Part shown: positions 48,715 through 59,685 of the stretch, piece after piece | Position numbering within the stretch: position 1 is the first letter of the stretch | Layout of the letters: every line of letters begins with the position of its first letter | DNA from: Erinaceus europaeus | Taxonomy: Eukaryota > Chordata > Mammalia > Eulipotyphla > Erinaceidae | Assembly: GCF_950295315.1 (NCBI RefSeq) | Contig: NW_026647341.1 | Location: 1-64,000 of the forward strand | Direction: 5' to 3' | Length of the DNA stretch: 64,000 nucleotides | Notes under the pieces: model-generated | Database searches by the model: none | What the model was told of the DNA's origin: nothing | The model's input: only the letters and a program-made list of their open reading frames with translations | Position numbers and translations under genes: made by a program

Positions 48715-48967
48715 CCCCAAAGTAATTCTTTTAACACCCACGGCCTCAGACACCAAGTTGCAGATGCTATCAAGATTCCACCCTGACTTCTCTGGGCAGA
48801 CGACCTCACCAATGTGTCCTAGAACCTCGCTTCTCCAGAGCTCTACCCAAACATGGAAAGATAGAAACAGGCTGGGGGTATGAATTGACCGGCCAGCCAG
48901 CGCACATCTCCAACAGAGAAGCAATTACAGAAGCCAGAACTCCTACTTTCTGCACCTCAAAAACAAT

Positions 48968-49120
48968 TTTTTTAAAAGATCGTATTATTTTTTTTATGAG
49001 AAAGCTAGGCAGAGAGAGAAAGAACCAGACATCACTCTGGCACATGTGCTGCCAGGGATCGAACTCAGGACCTCATGCTTGAGAGTCCAAAGCTTTATCA
49101 CCATGCCACCTCCCGGGCCA
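48968..49120 (-). mobile_element. SINE-C
   Basis: Reverse C 'atcactctggcacatgtgct' to 'atgccacctcccgggccact'. Confidence 0.92.
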
Positions 49121-49129
49121 CTCAAAAAC

Positions 49130-49508
49130 AATTTTGATCCATACTTGCAGTCGAGGAGAAGTGATAGGAGGAAGAGGATAAGAGGGCCCTGAACTCCAGC
49201 TCCATCAAGACCCAGAGAGAGAGGAGGAAAAAGGGAGGGACATTTAAATGTAGTAATATGGTCAAGAATGGCTTGGAGGGGAAGAGAGAATTGGACCTGG
49301 AAGAAAAAGGAAACAATTATATACCAATGTAGAGAGACAGTTGTAGAGATGATAGTTAACCTATGTCTGCAACCTTTGGAGAACTGCGGTGGCTTGCAGT
49401 GGAAGGATTGGGGATTCAGAACTCTGGTGTTGAGAACACTGTGGAATTATACCCCTGTGGACATGTAATTTTGTAAATAACTATTAAATCACTAATAAAA
49501 TAAAAAAT
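49130..49508 (+). mobile_element. Older L1-type 3' end (plus strand)
   Basis: 'ggattcagaactctggtgtt', 'ggaattatacccctgtggac' and a terminal AATAAAATAAAA resemble, in the opposite direction, the block at 43877-44600. Probable truncated L1 3' UTR of an older lineage. Confidence 0.55.
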
Positions 49509-49547
49509 TAAAAACTGTACATAAGAAAAAAATCAAGACTTTTATTT

Positions 49548-49738
49548 ATTTTTAAAAATTTCTTTATTGGGGGTTAGGGTTTACAATCAACAGTAAAATA
49601 CAATAGTCTGTACATGTGTAACATTTCTCAGCTTTCCACATAACAATTCAACCCCCACTAGGTCCTCCTCTGCCATCATGTTCCATGACTTGAACCCTCC
49701 TTCCCACGCCAGTCTTTTACTTTAGTGCAACACACCAA
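49548..49738 (-). mobile_element. L1 3' end fragment
   Basis: Matches the 3' UTR of L1 copy 1 in the same orientation: 'tttctttattggg', 'caatagtctgtacatgtg', 'acaattcaacccccactagg' and 'ccagtcttttactttagtgc'. Confidence 0.8.
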
Positions 49739-49740
49739 TA

Positions 49741-49855
49741 TTTCTTTTATTTTAGTGAGAGAGACCAGAGCACTGCTCAGCTCTGATAAATGCTGAGGAT
49801 TGGACCTGGGACCTTAGAGTCTCAGGCACAAACTACTGTGCTGTCTTCCCAGCCC
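49741..49855 (-). mobile_element. SINE-D
   Basis: Reverse D 'gagcactgctcagctctgat' to 'tgtgctgtcttcccagcccc'. Confidence 0.88.
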
Positions 49856-49857
49856 CA

Positions 49858-50025
49858 AAATTCATTTGTTAAGGGAGAAAGGGAATAAAGGCACAGGTGC
49901 CCACTACAGCGTGGACACCAGGGATGCTGGGCTTCTGGTGGTGCTGGGGACTGAATCTGGGATCGCTGGTGACTTAACCAGGGAAGTCCTTTTGCACAAC
50001 CATTCTGCTCTCTCTCTCCAGTCCA
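49858..50025 (-). mobile_element. SINE-D, divergent
   Basis: A second reverse D-like copy: 'ggtggtgctggggactgaat' and 'gcacaaccattctgctctct'. Confidence 0.65.
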
Positions 50026-50369
50026 GGACTGGTACTACCACCTAGCCTGTACTCCCCCTCTCCCACCCAAAGTGGAGGGCGGGGACAGAGGAGACAGCGC
50101 TTGGAGTCAATAACCAGGACGTCCGTGTCATTCATCTCCACCCGCTTTGGTTTTTAGGACAGCTCAGTAATACCCTAAACTTGCCTCTGGGATGCACGGT
50201 CCAAAGTCACCTTCTTCAGGAAGCCTTCCAGGAACTCCATTCCTCCCTCAGCTTCTCTCTAGCTTATGATCTGGAGTATTCTTGCTTCCAGGGCATGCGT
50301 GGCTACTGGATGCTCTCTGGCCAGCACGATTTCAGCTTCCAAGTGTGTGCAGTCCCCCAACCCGAGCTT

Positions 50370-51330
50370 CCTTCCGTTTTCCGCCCGCCCGCGATGGGCC
50401 GTCGCTTCAACGTTGCCCAAGAACCACGAGGCCGCCCTCCCCCTCGGCCCCGCCCCCGCGCGCCCGCCCGCCCCAGCGCCGGCCCCTTTTGTTCCCGCCC
50501 GGAGCCGCCCGCTAGCTGCTCGGCGGCGGCTCTTGGGGCGCTGGGCCCGGGCTCCCCTGCTGCTCTCGCCTAGCCTGCAGCCGCTTGCGCCGAGGGCGCG
50601 GGGCCCGGGGCGGAGCCGAGGGCCGGGGCGTCCGGAGGAGCTGCAGCCTTGGGTTTGGGGGCCCGGCGTCCCCCCAAGTCCCGGCGCATCCCGGTGCACC
50701 CCCAGATGCCGGAGAGGCGAAGGTAGGAGCGGCCGTGCAACAAAGGACGCGGGGGCGCGGGGCGGCCGCACCCCGGTCCGGCCACCAACGGGGCTCCCGC
50801 CTGGTTGTCGGGGTGCAGGGCGGCCGGCGAGTGGGCGTACCGCAACTTCCTGGACGCCGGCGGGCGAGGAGGGGCGCTTCCCGACTGCTGGCTGGTCCAC
50901 CTAGTAGAAACATCCCCAGCACCCTTGGGCCTCCCACCCCCACAGAGGGAGACCCGCACGTTTTTTTCGGGAGGGTGGAGGCACTTGCCCCCCTCTTTCC
51001 CAGGGCCTCTGGTGCGCGGACCCGGTGGGCGCGGCCGCACAGCCCCTGCTCGGACCCGGGACGGCTGGGGCCGCCTAGCTCATGCTCCCCTGCAAAACTT
51101 GGGTGAAGTGCACGGCAAAGGGGATGCGGGGTACCCCCCCACAGTCGGGCGCCAGTGCGGGTGAGGCAGCAGATTCGCGTCTTCCCCGCTGGGAGGGGCC
51201 GCGCGGTGGAGGATGCTGCGCCCCAGGCTTTGGGTGGGGCCTGGGCGGGGCGGGGGGGGGTGTACTGCCACGCAGGCCACCCGACCCTGGGGGAACTGGA
51301 CCCGGGTGTGTGGGGGGCAGCTGGGGCGGG
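50370..51330 (+). promoter_or_regulatory. CLIP2: CpG island, probable CLIP2 promoter
   Basis: A repeat-free GC-rich, CpG-dense block with several GC boxes and no TATA box. In mammals CLIP2 starts rightwards after RFC2, about 35 kb away in human as I recall. Here the spacing is about 46 kb, of which the two L1s explain about 12 kb. CLIP2 (CLIP-115) is a microtubule plus-end protein rich in brain. Identity rests on synteny, not on coding sequence. Confidence 0.65.
50500..50722 (+). other. CLIP2: Candidate non-coding first exon of CLIP2
   Basis: Within the island the best plus-strand donor is GCGAAG/GTAGGA, with the intron starting at 50723. The stretch before it (about 50500-50722) is open GC-rich 5' UTR-like sequence. 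An ATG at 50706 opens only five codons before the donor. The left boundary is a guess. Confidence 0.45.
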
Positions 51331-52075
51331 GGAACCTCACACTCACTGTTGCATCCCCAGCCTCTGACACCCCAGCCCCCTGCAAGTCCAGTATGGGGGG
51401 GGTGCTGTGCTGATCCTAGAAAGACGCCCCAGGAGGCCGGTGGGGTGGGGCTGACCCGGGGAGGTGCGGGGTGCAGCACGTGGGGTTGCCTCAACTGTGC
51501 TCTTGCCTACTACCCGCTGGCTGTAATGTAAACAATGAGGCTGTCACCTGGTCAGACCAGCTTGGGTTTAACAGGTGCAGCGAGCAGGGGCTGGGGTGGG
51601 GGTGGGGAGCGCTGGGGAGCCCCAGATTTGAGGTGGGGCGAGCAAAGAGTTGGATCCAACCCCATGCAGAAGTTTGCTTTCTCAATACCAAGACGGGTGC
51701 TTGTGGGGGTGGCTGATGTTTGGGGGAGGAGGGCTGGGAGTCAGAGAAGGGAAAAGCTGTGTTGTGTTTTTGGAGTCACAAAGGACGTGGGGGGGAGGGG
51801 GCAGGCAAGGGGGTACTGTTCTGAACCTGCACCCAGGGTGAGTTGACATCTGCAGTGCCTGGTCCCCCCCCCCCACCAAGGTTGGTGTCAGTTTCCGGGA
51901 CAGGTGGGGAGGGGACCCCAAGGAAGTTCAGTACCTACCAGGGCTCCTGCCACCCCACCAACCCCTCAACAGGCTAGAGAGGTGGTGCTTGGCGTTCTGT
52001 ACCCCCATATTGAAATACTTAAGTGTGGGGGTACCCATCCTCTTTCTGCCTCTGTTTAGGGGTTAAGAGTTTGCG
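51331..52075. other. Single-copy G-rich sequence
   Basis: Many G runs and no repeats after the CpG island. No exon is supported. Confidence 0.5.
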
Positions 52076-52236
52076 AGGGCCATCTGGGAGGTGGTGGTGC
52101 GGTGGATAAAGCCTGGGCTCTTCAGCACGAGGCCCCCAAGTTGGGTCCCCAGTACCACATGGGCCACCATGAGGACTCTGCTTCTCTCTTTTCTCCCTCC
52201 CTCTCTCATTAGGTAAATCCTTAAGAAAACAAACAC
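52076..52236 (+). mobile_element. SINE-C
   Basis: 'tggtggtgcggtggataaag' and 'agtaccacatgggccaccat'; divergent. Confidence 0.75.
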
Positions 52237-52570
52237 ACAGGGCTCTCTGCTGGAGGGGGCTGCACTCCTGACTCCCCCTCTTCCCTGCTTCCAAGCCCTG
52301 GCTGCAGTCAGGAAACCAAGCTGGGAGCTCATACCCAGCGGAAGGGGCTCACACACAGCGGAAGTGTTTCTTTTACTGTCCCCAGAGTCTTCTGCTTGTG
52401 TCCTCTTCTGGGGGAAGGGGCCAGGGAGTCCAGAGTCTGGTCTGGGGTGGAGGTGAAGGGTGTCTCTGTGAGAAGGGCACTAGCCTCATTCTCAAGGGCC
52501 CCACCCTCATGACCTGATTGCCTACCCCCAAGGCCTCACCTCCTACCACCATCCTATTGAGGCTTGGGTT
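52237..52570. other. Single-copy intronic sequence
   Basis: No recognised element. Confidence 0.5.
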
Positions 52571-52688
52571 TTTTTTTTAATATTTATTTATTCCCTTTTG
52601 TTGCCCTTGTTGTTTTACTGTTGTAGTTATTATTGTTGTTATTGATGTCGTTGTTGGATAGGACAGAGAGAAATGGAGAGATGAGGGG
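52571..52688 (-). mobile_element. SINE-A, interrupted (left part)
   Basis: Reverse tail 'tattcccttttgttgccctt' up to 'aatggagagatgagggg', where a SINE-B entered. Confidence 0.9.
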
Positions 52689-52916
52689 CCAGGAGGTGGT
52701 GCACCTGGTTAAGTGCACACACTACAGTGCACAAGGACCCAGGTTCAAGCCCCTGGTCCCCATTTGCAGGGGGAAAGCTTCACGAGTGGTAAAGTAGGGT
52801 TGCAGGTGTCTCTCTGTCTCTCTCTCTCTCTCTCTCCCTCCCCATCCCTCTCAATTTCTCTCTGTCTCTATCCAATAATAAATGAATAAAATAATAATAA
52901 AAAAATTTAAAAAAGG
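52689..52916 (+). mobile_element. SINE-B nested in SINE-A with target duplication
   Basis: Plus B flanked by AATGGAGAGATGAGGGG at 52672-52688 and 52917-52933 (the last few G may belong to the SINE start). CT run in the body. Confidence 0.93.
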
Positions 52917-53097
52917 AATGGAGAGATGAGGGGAAGAAGAGAGGAGAGAAAGATAGACACCTGCAGACCTGCTTCACTGCTTGTGAAGTGACTCCCCTGC
53001 AGGTGGGGAGCCGGGGGCTTGAACTGGGATCCTTCCGCCGGTCCTTGGGGGCTTTGTGCCACCTGCACTTAACCTGCAGCTCTACCGCCCGACTCCC
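52917..53097 (-). mobile_element. SINE-A, interrupted (right part)
   Basis: Resumes at the duplicated target and runs to 'agctctaccgcccgactccc'. Confidence 0.9.
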
Positions 53098-53210
53098 AAG
53101 GCTTGAGTTTTAATATATGAATTTTGAGGGACACATTCAGAACTTAGCAGCTGCCCAGTGGTTCTTCCTGGGGAGAAGTTCATTTTAACTGCAAGTTAAA
53201 AACTTAGAGA

Positions 53211-53410
53211 GGAGGTGGGCAGTGCACATATATTACCACACACAGGGATCCGGGTTCGAGCCCCCAGCTCCCCACCTGCAGGTGGGGGGTCGCTTCACAA
53301 GTGGTGAAGCAGGTCTGCAGGTCTTTCTCTCTCCATTTCTATCTCCCCCTCTTCTCTCAATTTCTCTCTGTCCTATCCAATAAAATAGAAAGAGGGGTAA
53401 AAAGGAGAAG
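53211..53410 (+). mobile_element. SINE-A/B intermediate
   Basis: 'cgggttcgagcccccagctc' with a shortened head and a B-type tail. Confidence 0.85.
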
Positions 53411-53431
53411 ATAAGCAAGCAAACAAGAAAA

Positions 53432-53537
53432 GCCCAGAGCCAGAGAGATAGCATAGCAGCTCTCTTGCTTGAGACTCTGAGGTCCCAGGTTCAATCCCTG
53501 AAACTACCGTCAGCCAGAACTCTGACACATGTGATCA
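53432..53537 (+). mobile_element. SINE-D
   Basis: 'cagagagatagcatagcagc' and 'ccaggttcaatccctgaaac'. Confidence 0.82.
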
Positions 53538-53572
53538 AACTTTCATGCCTGAGAATTCAGTTCTTTTCTTTC

Positions 53573-53868
53573 ATCTTTTTATTTATTTTATTTTTTATTG
53601 TCACCAGGGTTAACACTGGGGCTGTGTGCCTGTACACTGACTCCATTGCTCCTGGTGGTTATTTTTGTCTTTTTTTTTTTTTTTCCTTCTTTGATAGGAC
53701 AGAGAGAATTTGAGAGAGGAGGGGGAGACAGAATCAGAGAGATACCTGCAGTGCTTGCTTCACCACTTGTGAAGTATTTCTCCCCCCTACAAATGAGGAG
53801 CAGGGACTTGAACCCAGGTCCTTGGCATAGTAATGTGTGTACTTAGCCAGGTGTGTCACCCCCTGGCC
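53573..53868 (-). mobile_element. SINE-B, long form
   Basis: Reverse extension 'caccagggttaacactgggg', body, head 'agccaggtgtgtcaccccct'. Confidence 0.85.
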
Positions 53869-53952
53869 TTGAGAGTTCAATGCTTTATTCACTGTGCCAT
53901 CTCCTGGGCCACTTAGTATTTTAAAAGATGTATTTATTAACACAAGAGAAGG

Positions 53953-53991
<39 letters not shown>

Positions 53992-54015
53992 TGGAGAACA
54001 TTGCTTTGGCACCAA
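53869..54015 (-). mobile_element. SINE-C pieces with (AG)n
   Basis: 'gctttattcactgtgccatc' is a reversed C head; a second C piece with (AG)n at about 53959-53986 follows. Confidence 0.7.
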
Positions 54016-55835
54016 TGAAACCCTACTGTGTGCTCAGGACACGTTGCCTTCTCCACCCCCTATCTCCACCCCCCTCCCAAGTTCCTGTCCCACAGCACTG
54101 TCCTAGCCATGCCTTCTGGGAATACCCATGGGTTCAAGTTCAAAGTCCAAATGTGCTTCCAGGCTCTGGGGGCCCACCCGGGTTCCCCTCCCCCTTATAA
54201 ACCCAGCAGCTGCGGGAATGAGGAGGGCAGGACCCTGAGCAGTATGTGGGGGACTGGAGGGAGGGCGCCCACACACAGGCCTTTGGGAATCACTGTCTGC
54301 AGGGAGTGGAATCTCCTCCAATTAGCTTAACAGACTTGGACTCCGGTGTTTCTGAAGTTCAAGGCCTCAGACTCTGCTTCCCAGGACCCAGCCCCCCCAA
54401 CTGGGAACTGGTTGGGGACCCCTCCTCTGCTTCTCTCTCTGAATTGTGGCTTCATTTCTCCTGGCCCTGTTTAGGGGTGGGGCAGGTTACAAAATCTACT
54501 CCCCTTTTCTGGGCTGGGTTGCTGGCATGACCCCCTCCCCGTGGTGGCTTCTGCTCAGAGGGGTCACAGGACCTCTGTTTGTGGGGGGTGCTCCTAGCTA
54601 TCTCAGGGTTCCAAAGCCTACCCATCCACCCAGCTGCTGGTGGTGGTGGGGTGGCCACGTGGTTTCTGGGGGCTGGGGGTGAGAGATTGGCTAGTGCAGC
54701 TGGCTCAGGGACGCCCACAGCTGTGTTGCCTGCTTGGGGCTGGGGTTTGGGGTGACTCCGGTCCCCTCCTCCTCAAGGGAGAGGGGCCATGGGAGGTGGT
54801 ACAGGGGTGTCCTCATCCAGCTGTATGATTTGTTTGGGAGACCGTGGAGGACCCTGATCTACCCTCTGTGTGTGTGTGTGTTTGTCTGTGAGGGGGGAGG
54901 GCAGGAAAGAGGAGACTGGGGGACCCCCTTACCCCATTCTGTGCCTCCTGGTCGTGTAACACAAACTCTGCTCAGAGGATGTTAATGAAACATTTCCTTC
55001 ATAGGTCAGGGTTGAGTTGGGTGTCAGAGTGAGTCTTTCTGCTGGCCCCTGGGAAGAAAGAGAGGGGCAGCCAGGAGTGGGGTCCATGCAGGTGTGTGTG
55101 GGAGGCCCCCCAAAGTTCCACGTTCAACGTGAAGCTTGTGTCTGAGTGAGGGGCTTCCAGGAGGGAGGGGGTGACCCAGTGATCCCCGTTTCTAATGTGG
55201 CTCCCCCCTCTCCCCTGGTGTTCCCTCCTTGGTGGGTTGGTCAATGCAGGTGACTGGGCTATTTCTTCTGAACAGGAGTGCCATGGGTGAGGGATGGGGG
55301 GATGGGGGTGGGAGACAGACAGGAGGACAAGAGAACAGGGAAGGGGGGACAGCCATGAGGAACGAGGGGGGAGCTCAGGGTGACCAAAGGCAAAGGTGTC
55401 TCTGTGCCTTCCTGGGGAGGTGACCCCAAACTTTCCAATAGCTGCGCCCAAGGGGACAAGAACATTGTTACTTTGTCACATTGTCACATGGCTGGTGAAG
55501 GTTCTGTCTGTGTCACAAAAATCTTGGTGTGTGTGTGTGTGTGTGTGTGGCCTTGGGGCACTAAGGTCTCCACTGCAAAGGGGTTGGAGGGTGACAGTTC
55601 CCTTCTGCGTCTTCTGATCTACCTAGGAGTAGGGTGTCTTGGGTGCCAGCTGTGGGGAGTCCAGTGCTCACCCCTCTCAGAGAGGATCCCATGGCTGTGG
55701 GTCCCAAGGAGAGTCTGAATCATGAACCAGGCTGATTCCTCCCCCATGCCCCATCTCCCTTTGATTTTTCTCCCTCTAGCCTCTCATCTGAACCCTGGCC
55801 CTTATTCCTGAGACCACCCCCCCACCAGAAAGCTT
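54016..55835. other. Long single-copy intronic tract
   Basis: About 1.8 kb free of SINEs, the longest such tract outside the CpG islands and L1s. It has a TATA-like TTATAAA at 54195-54201, a (GT)n of about 12 bp near 54869, and a (GT)n at 55529-55550. No splice-bounded coding exon is seen. Confidence 0.5.
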
Positions 55836-55839
55836 GGTT

Positions 55840-55975
55840 TGAGAGAGCAGAGAGAAGTGGGTAAGGTAAGAGCACAGACTGAGGGGGCCCCGAGTTCGAA
55901 TCCCACCTCCACAGTGGTTTGCAAGTGATTTCACCTTGTGCCTCAGTTTCCCTCTCTGTCAAGGAGGACTCTTAA
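55840..55975 (+). mobile_element. MIR element
   Basis: 'agagcacagactgagggg', 'gagttcgaatcccacctcc', 'gcctcagtttccctctct' follow MIR order. This ancient mammalian SINE predates families A to E. Confidence 0.8.
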
Positions 55976-56040
55976 TCATGACTTCTTTTCAGGACTGTTG
56001 GGGGCCGGGGCGTGTAAATGATTTCATTTTAATGTGTTCA

Positions 56041-56121
56041 TTTATTTTATTGCCAGTCGTGTTATTTTGGGGAGTCAGTGCCTGCACAATGAATTCATTG
56101 CTCCTAGTGGCTATATTAAAA
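56041..56121 (-). mobile_element. SINE-B extension, interrupted
   Basis: Reverse 3' extension ('cctgcacaatgaattcattg'), split by a SINE-C; rest at 56274-56491. Confidence 0.7.
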
Positions 56122-56273
56122 ATAATTTATGTATTTATTTATTAATTAATAAGAAATATAGAAAGAGAGAAAAAGAATCAGGCATCACTCTGGTACATGT
56201 GCTGCTGGAGATTGGACTCAGGACCTCATACTTGAGAATTCAATGCTTTATCCACTGTGTCACCTCCTGGACC
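56122..56273 (-). mobile_element. SINE-C nested in SINE-B
   Basis: Reverse C 'atcactctggtacatgtgct' to 'gtgtcacctcctggaccagc'. Confidence 0.9.
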
Positions 56274-56491
56274 AGCTTGTGGCTATTTTTTTTTCCTTTT
56301 ATTTTGGGTAGAGACAGAGAGAAATTGGGGGGATAGATAGATATATATATACTTAAATCTGGAAAGAGAGACATCTGCAGCACTGCTTCAGTGCCCATGA
56401 AGCTCCCCCCTGCAGGTGGGGACCAGGGGCTTGAACCTGAGTCCTTGCACATGATAACATGTGCTCAACTGGATGCACCACCCCAGCTCCG
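56274..56491 (-). mobile_element. SINE-B, interrupted (right part)
   Basis: Resumes 'ggtagagacagagagaaatt', with a short insertion of TA repeats, to 'actggatgcaccaccccagc'. Confidence 0.85.
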
Positions 56492-57093
56492 GGTCATGTT
56501 GTTGTTCAGGGTTGTGGTTGCTGGGGGAGCTCTGGGGTTGCCCTGCCCGCTAGTGCCAGCTCACAGCAAGAGCAGCCTATGCTTGGTTACCTCCCAGAAC
56601 GGGGGACTCACTCTGCTTCTCTGTCCGCCCATGATTGACACACACCTGCTCTGTGCCGTGTGTACGGGGCCTGCTTTTCCTGCAGAATGCTAGTCCCCCC
56701 CAGTGTCCTCAAAACCAGGTGATTACCACCCTGGGGAGAAGGGCAGTAGATTGCACTGTGGTCCTGGCTCAATGGTGCAGGGTGTTGTCTTAGGTACTGA
56801 GTGCCAGGCATGAATGGGCCAGAAAGGAAGAATGACATTCTGAGCTGCAGGGGAGACAGTGAGCAGGGGTCAGGTGTGGCAGGCTATCCTGGAGGCATTT
56901 GGGCTGAAGGTGGGGCCCTTTTCTGTAGGGTGAAAGAGGAGACACTGTTTTGACCCCATATGGGGGGGATGAGGGGGAGTGAGTGGGGGGGTGTTCTGTC
57001 TCTTCCTGTCCTCCCCCCTCCCCTGCTTCCTGCCAGCAGCCCAGGGCTGTCCCTAGAGGTATAACTCTGAACCTTCTAGAAAGCTCTTTGTCA
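56492..57093. other. Single-copy intronic sequence
   Basis: No recognised element or exon. Confidence 0.5.
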
Positions 57094-57412
57094 GGGGCTG
57101 GGTGGTAACGCAGTGGGCTAAGTGTACATGGTGTGAAGTTCAAGGACTGGCATAAGGATCCCGGTTTGAGCTCCCGGGTCCCCACCTGCGGGGGGGGGCG
57201 AGGGGGGAGGGTCGCTTCACAAGTGGTGAAGCAGGTCTGCATGTGTCCATCTCTCTCAATTTCTCTCTGTCCTATCCAACAGCAACAGTAATAACAACAA
57301 CAACAATAAACAACAAGGGTAACAAAAGGGGAAAAAAATGGCCTCCAGGAGCAGTGGATTCATAGTGCAAAAGGCACCGAGCCCCAGCAATAACCCTGGA
57401 AGCAAAAAATAA
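57094..57412 (+). mobile_element. SINE-A, long form
   Basis: Plus A with a G-rich expansion before the core and extension 'ggcctccaggagcagtggat'. Confidence 0.9.
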
Positions 57413-57429
57413 AACAACTTTTGGTTATT

Positions 57430-57651
57430 TATTTATTTAATAATTTTTTACTATATTTATTTATTGGATAGAGACAGTCAGAAATTAAGTGGGAAGAGGA
57501 TAATAGAGAGGGAGAGAGACAAAGAGACACCTGCAGCACTGCTTTGCCATTCACAAAACTTTCCCCCTGTAGTTGGGGGCTGGGGGCTTGAACCCGGGTC
57601 CTTGCACATTGTAGCATGAGTGCTCAACTAGGTGCACCACCACCCAGCCCC
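57430..57651 (-). mobile_element. SINE-B
   Basis: Reverse B 'ttattggatagagacagtca' to 'aggtgcaccaccacccagcc'. Confidence 0.9.
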
Positions 57652-57664
57652 TAAAAAAATACTT

Positions 57665-57797
57665 TTAAAAGAAAGATACAGAAACCAGAACCCTGTTCAA
57701 CTCTGGCTTATGGTGATGCTGGGGATTGAACCTGGGACCTCAGCCTCTCAGGAGGAAAGTCCTTTTGCAGAACCACTGTGCTGTCTCCCCAGCCCAT
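57665..57797 (-). mobile_element. SINE-D
   Basis: Reverse D 'accctgttcaactctggctt' to 'ctgtgctgtctccccagccc'. Confidence 0.9.
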
Positions 57798-57805
57798 TTG
57801 CTTTC

Positions 57806-58092
57806 TCTCTCTCTCTCTCTTTCTTTCTTTCTCTCTCTCCAGGGTTATTGTTGAGACTCAGTGCCTGCACTACAAATCCACTGCTCCGTGGCCATTCTTT
57901 TTTTCCTTAGATTTTTTGGATGGAATAGAGAGAAATTGAGAGGGGAGGGAGAGAGAGGGAGACCTGCTTCACCGCTTGTCAAGTGACCCTCCCTGCAGGT
58001 GGGGAGCCAGGGGCTCGAACCAGGATCCTTGCATGGGTCTTTGCGCTTTGTACTATGCATGCTCAATCCAGTGTGCCACCTCCCGATCCTCC
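57806..58092 (-). mobile_element. SINE-A/B, long form, with CT run
   Basis: CT/TTTC run at 57806-57838, then reverse extension, body, and head 'atccagtgtgccacctcccg'. Confidence 0.85.
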
Positions 58093-58093
58093 C

Positions 58094-58245
58094 AATTTTC
58101 TTTTTCTTTTGATAGTGGATAAGAGACAGAGATAGGGAGGATAGACACCTGTAGATCTGCTTCACCACTTATGAAGCTTGCCCCCCTGTAGGTACAGGTC
58201 CTCGTACATGGTACATGTGCAGTCTACTGGGTGAGCCATGGCCCT
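58094..58245 (-). mobile_element. SINE-B, divergent
   Basis: 'gatctgcttcaccacttatg' with a degraded head. Confidence 0.7.
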
Positions 58246-59118
58246 GTTATGTCAGTGCCTGTTATGAAAGAAGCTCTAAGCTCTGGCATCTGGCAGAGTT
58301 GGGGCTAGAACCTGGGGCCCTAGGCACGCCGGCTTGGCACACTCCCGTGTGAATGTGTGTGATTTTGCTCTGATGGGGTGGGTGGCAGCAGATGGACCCC
58401 CCCCTAAATTCGCCCTCGGGAGGAGCCCAGGTTCCAGCCCATTGTGACCCTCCTCCTCTCTGTCCTTCCCATGGGTGCTGACACAGCAGGTGGGGAGGCC
58501 CATGCAGGCTGCTGGGACCCCAACCTCAGTCCTGGCCACAGAGTAAAGCCCAGGCTGACTTCAGCTCTGTGGGCCCCGGCTGCCTGGTGCCGGTAGGGGT
58601 AAGGGTGGCCAGGGGCTGGGGCTCAGCAGACAGGCACCCTCTCAGCCCTCAGGGCAGCTGTCACTGGAGGAGGCTTTGAGTTCTGGACTCAGAACTGTTC
58701 TCAGAGAGGACAGACAGCGGGCGGGGCATGGGTGCAGTTTGGTGTGGCACCCGGGCTGAAGTCAGTGCCAGCAGTGGCATCAATGACAAGTATCCCTTCC
58801 ACCTGGCACTGCCTGTGACCCCAGGGCTCCGGAATGGGAGGGGCAGTATGGGTAGAAAGGCACCCCTTGGCTGGAGGGCACCCCACAAACAAAGGACGTG
58901 AATGGGCTGCCTGTAAAGTGAGGCAGGTGGGCGGGGGTCCCCCCGGGCAGAGGGAGATGCCAAGCTCACACAGTTTGCAACAGGGCACCAGGCAGGCAGG
59001 GTCACAAGAGGCCAGGGGGATGGGACACAGAGGAGATAGAGGCGTAGACCACAGCCCCAAAGGAACAGTTCAGAGGTAATGTCAGCTCAGGGGGGTTGAG
59101 GGGCGTGGGGGGCTGGTC
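58246..59118. other. Single-copy intronic sequence
   Basis: About 870 bp without recognised repeats. No coding exon is supported. Confidence 0.5.
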
Positions 59119-59221
59119 TCACCACTAGAGACCTGCTCAGCTCTGGCTGATGGTGGTGTTGGGGTTTGAACGTGGGACCTCAGATCTCTTTTGCAGAACC
59201 ACAGTGCTATCTCCCCAGCCG
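59119..59221 (-). mobile_element. SINE-D
   Basis: Reverse D 'ctgctcagctctggctgatg' to 'cagtgctatctccccagccg'. Confidence 0.88.
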
Positions 59222-59317
59222 TCAAATGTCCATTTGGAAGATTTGTTTTTAGATTCCCCTGGGGTATACACAAGCATTCGCAGGATCCAAATATTTCCTG
59301 GATGCCTAAAATATTTC

Positions 59318-59495
59318 TTCATTGCGCTCACCTGAGCAGTGTGCCGCTTTGCCATGTGTGGGGCCCAGGTTGAGCCCGGCCCCGACCGCCCTGGAGAAAG
59401 CTTCAGTGCTGTGGGTCTTTCCCTCTCTTCCTCTCTCTCTCTTTATCAGAAATAGTCAGCCTGAAGTGGTAAAACTCAGTGACAAAAAATTGCAG
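59318..59495 (+). mobile_element. SINE-E
   Basis: 'attgcgctcacctgagcagt', 'gctttgccatgtgtggggcc' and 'gtcagcctgaagtggtaaaa'. Confidence 0.85.
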
Positions 59496-59519
59496 AAATA
59501 GAAATAAGATCCCATTCTG

Positions 59520-59640
59520 TAGGCAGGGGAAGACAACACAGTGGCAAAAAAGACTCCCCTGCCTGAGGCTCCAAGGGTTCCAAGGTTCAATCCCCAGCGT
59601 CACCAGAAGCCAAGAGCTGAGCAGTGTCCTAGATAAAAAT
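59520..59640 (+). mobile_element. SINE-D
   Basis: 'aggggaagacaacacagtgg' and 'caaggttcaatccccagcgt'. Confidence 0.85.
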
Positions 59641-59684
59641 AAAATAAAATAAAATAAAATAAAATAAAATAAAATAAAATAAAA
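59636..59684 (+). repeat. (AAAAT)n microsatellite
   Basis: About ten pentamers forming the tail of a SINE-D. Confidence 0.95.
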
Positions 59685-59685
59685 T

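Noticed and set aside
5110..50000. Another protein gene between the two promoters
   Set aside because: Unique blocks (8.5, 21.2, 26.9, 30.7, 41.8, 46.7 kb) were read for splice-bounded open frames resembling known proteins; none was convincing.
50181..51531. Long open frames on both strands in the second CpG island
   Set aside because: Low-complexity Pro/Arg/Gly/Ala translations with no recognisable domain, explained by CpG island composition.
54190..54215. TATA-type alternative promoter inside CLIP2 intron 1
   Set aside because: TTATAAA followed by CAGCTG is suggestive, but there is no supporting initiator, exon or splice donor in clear order.
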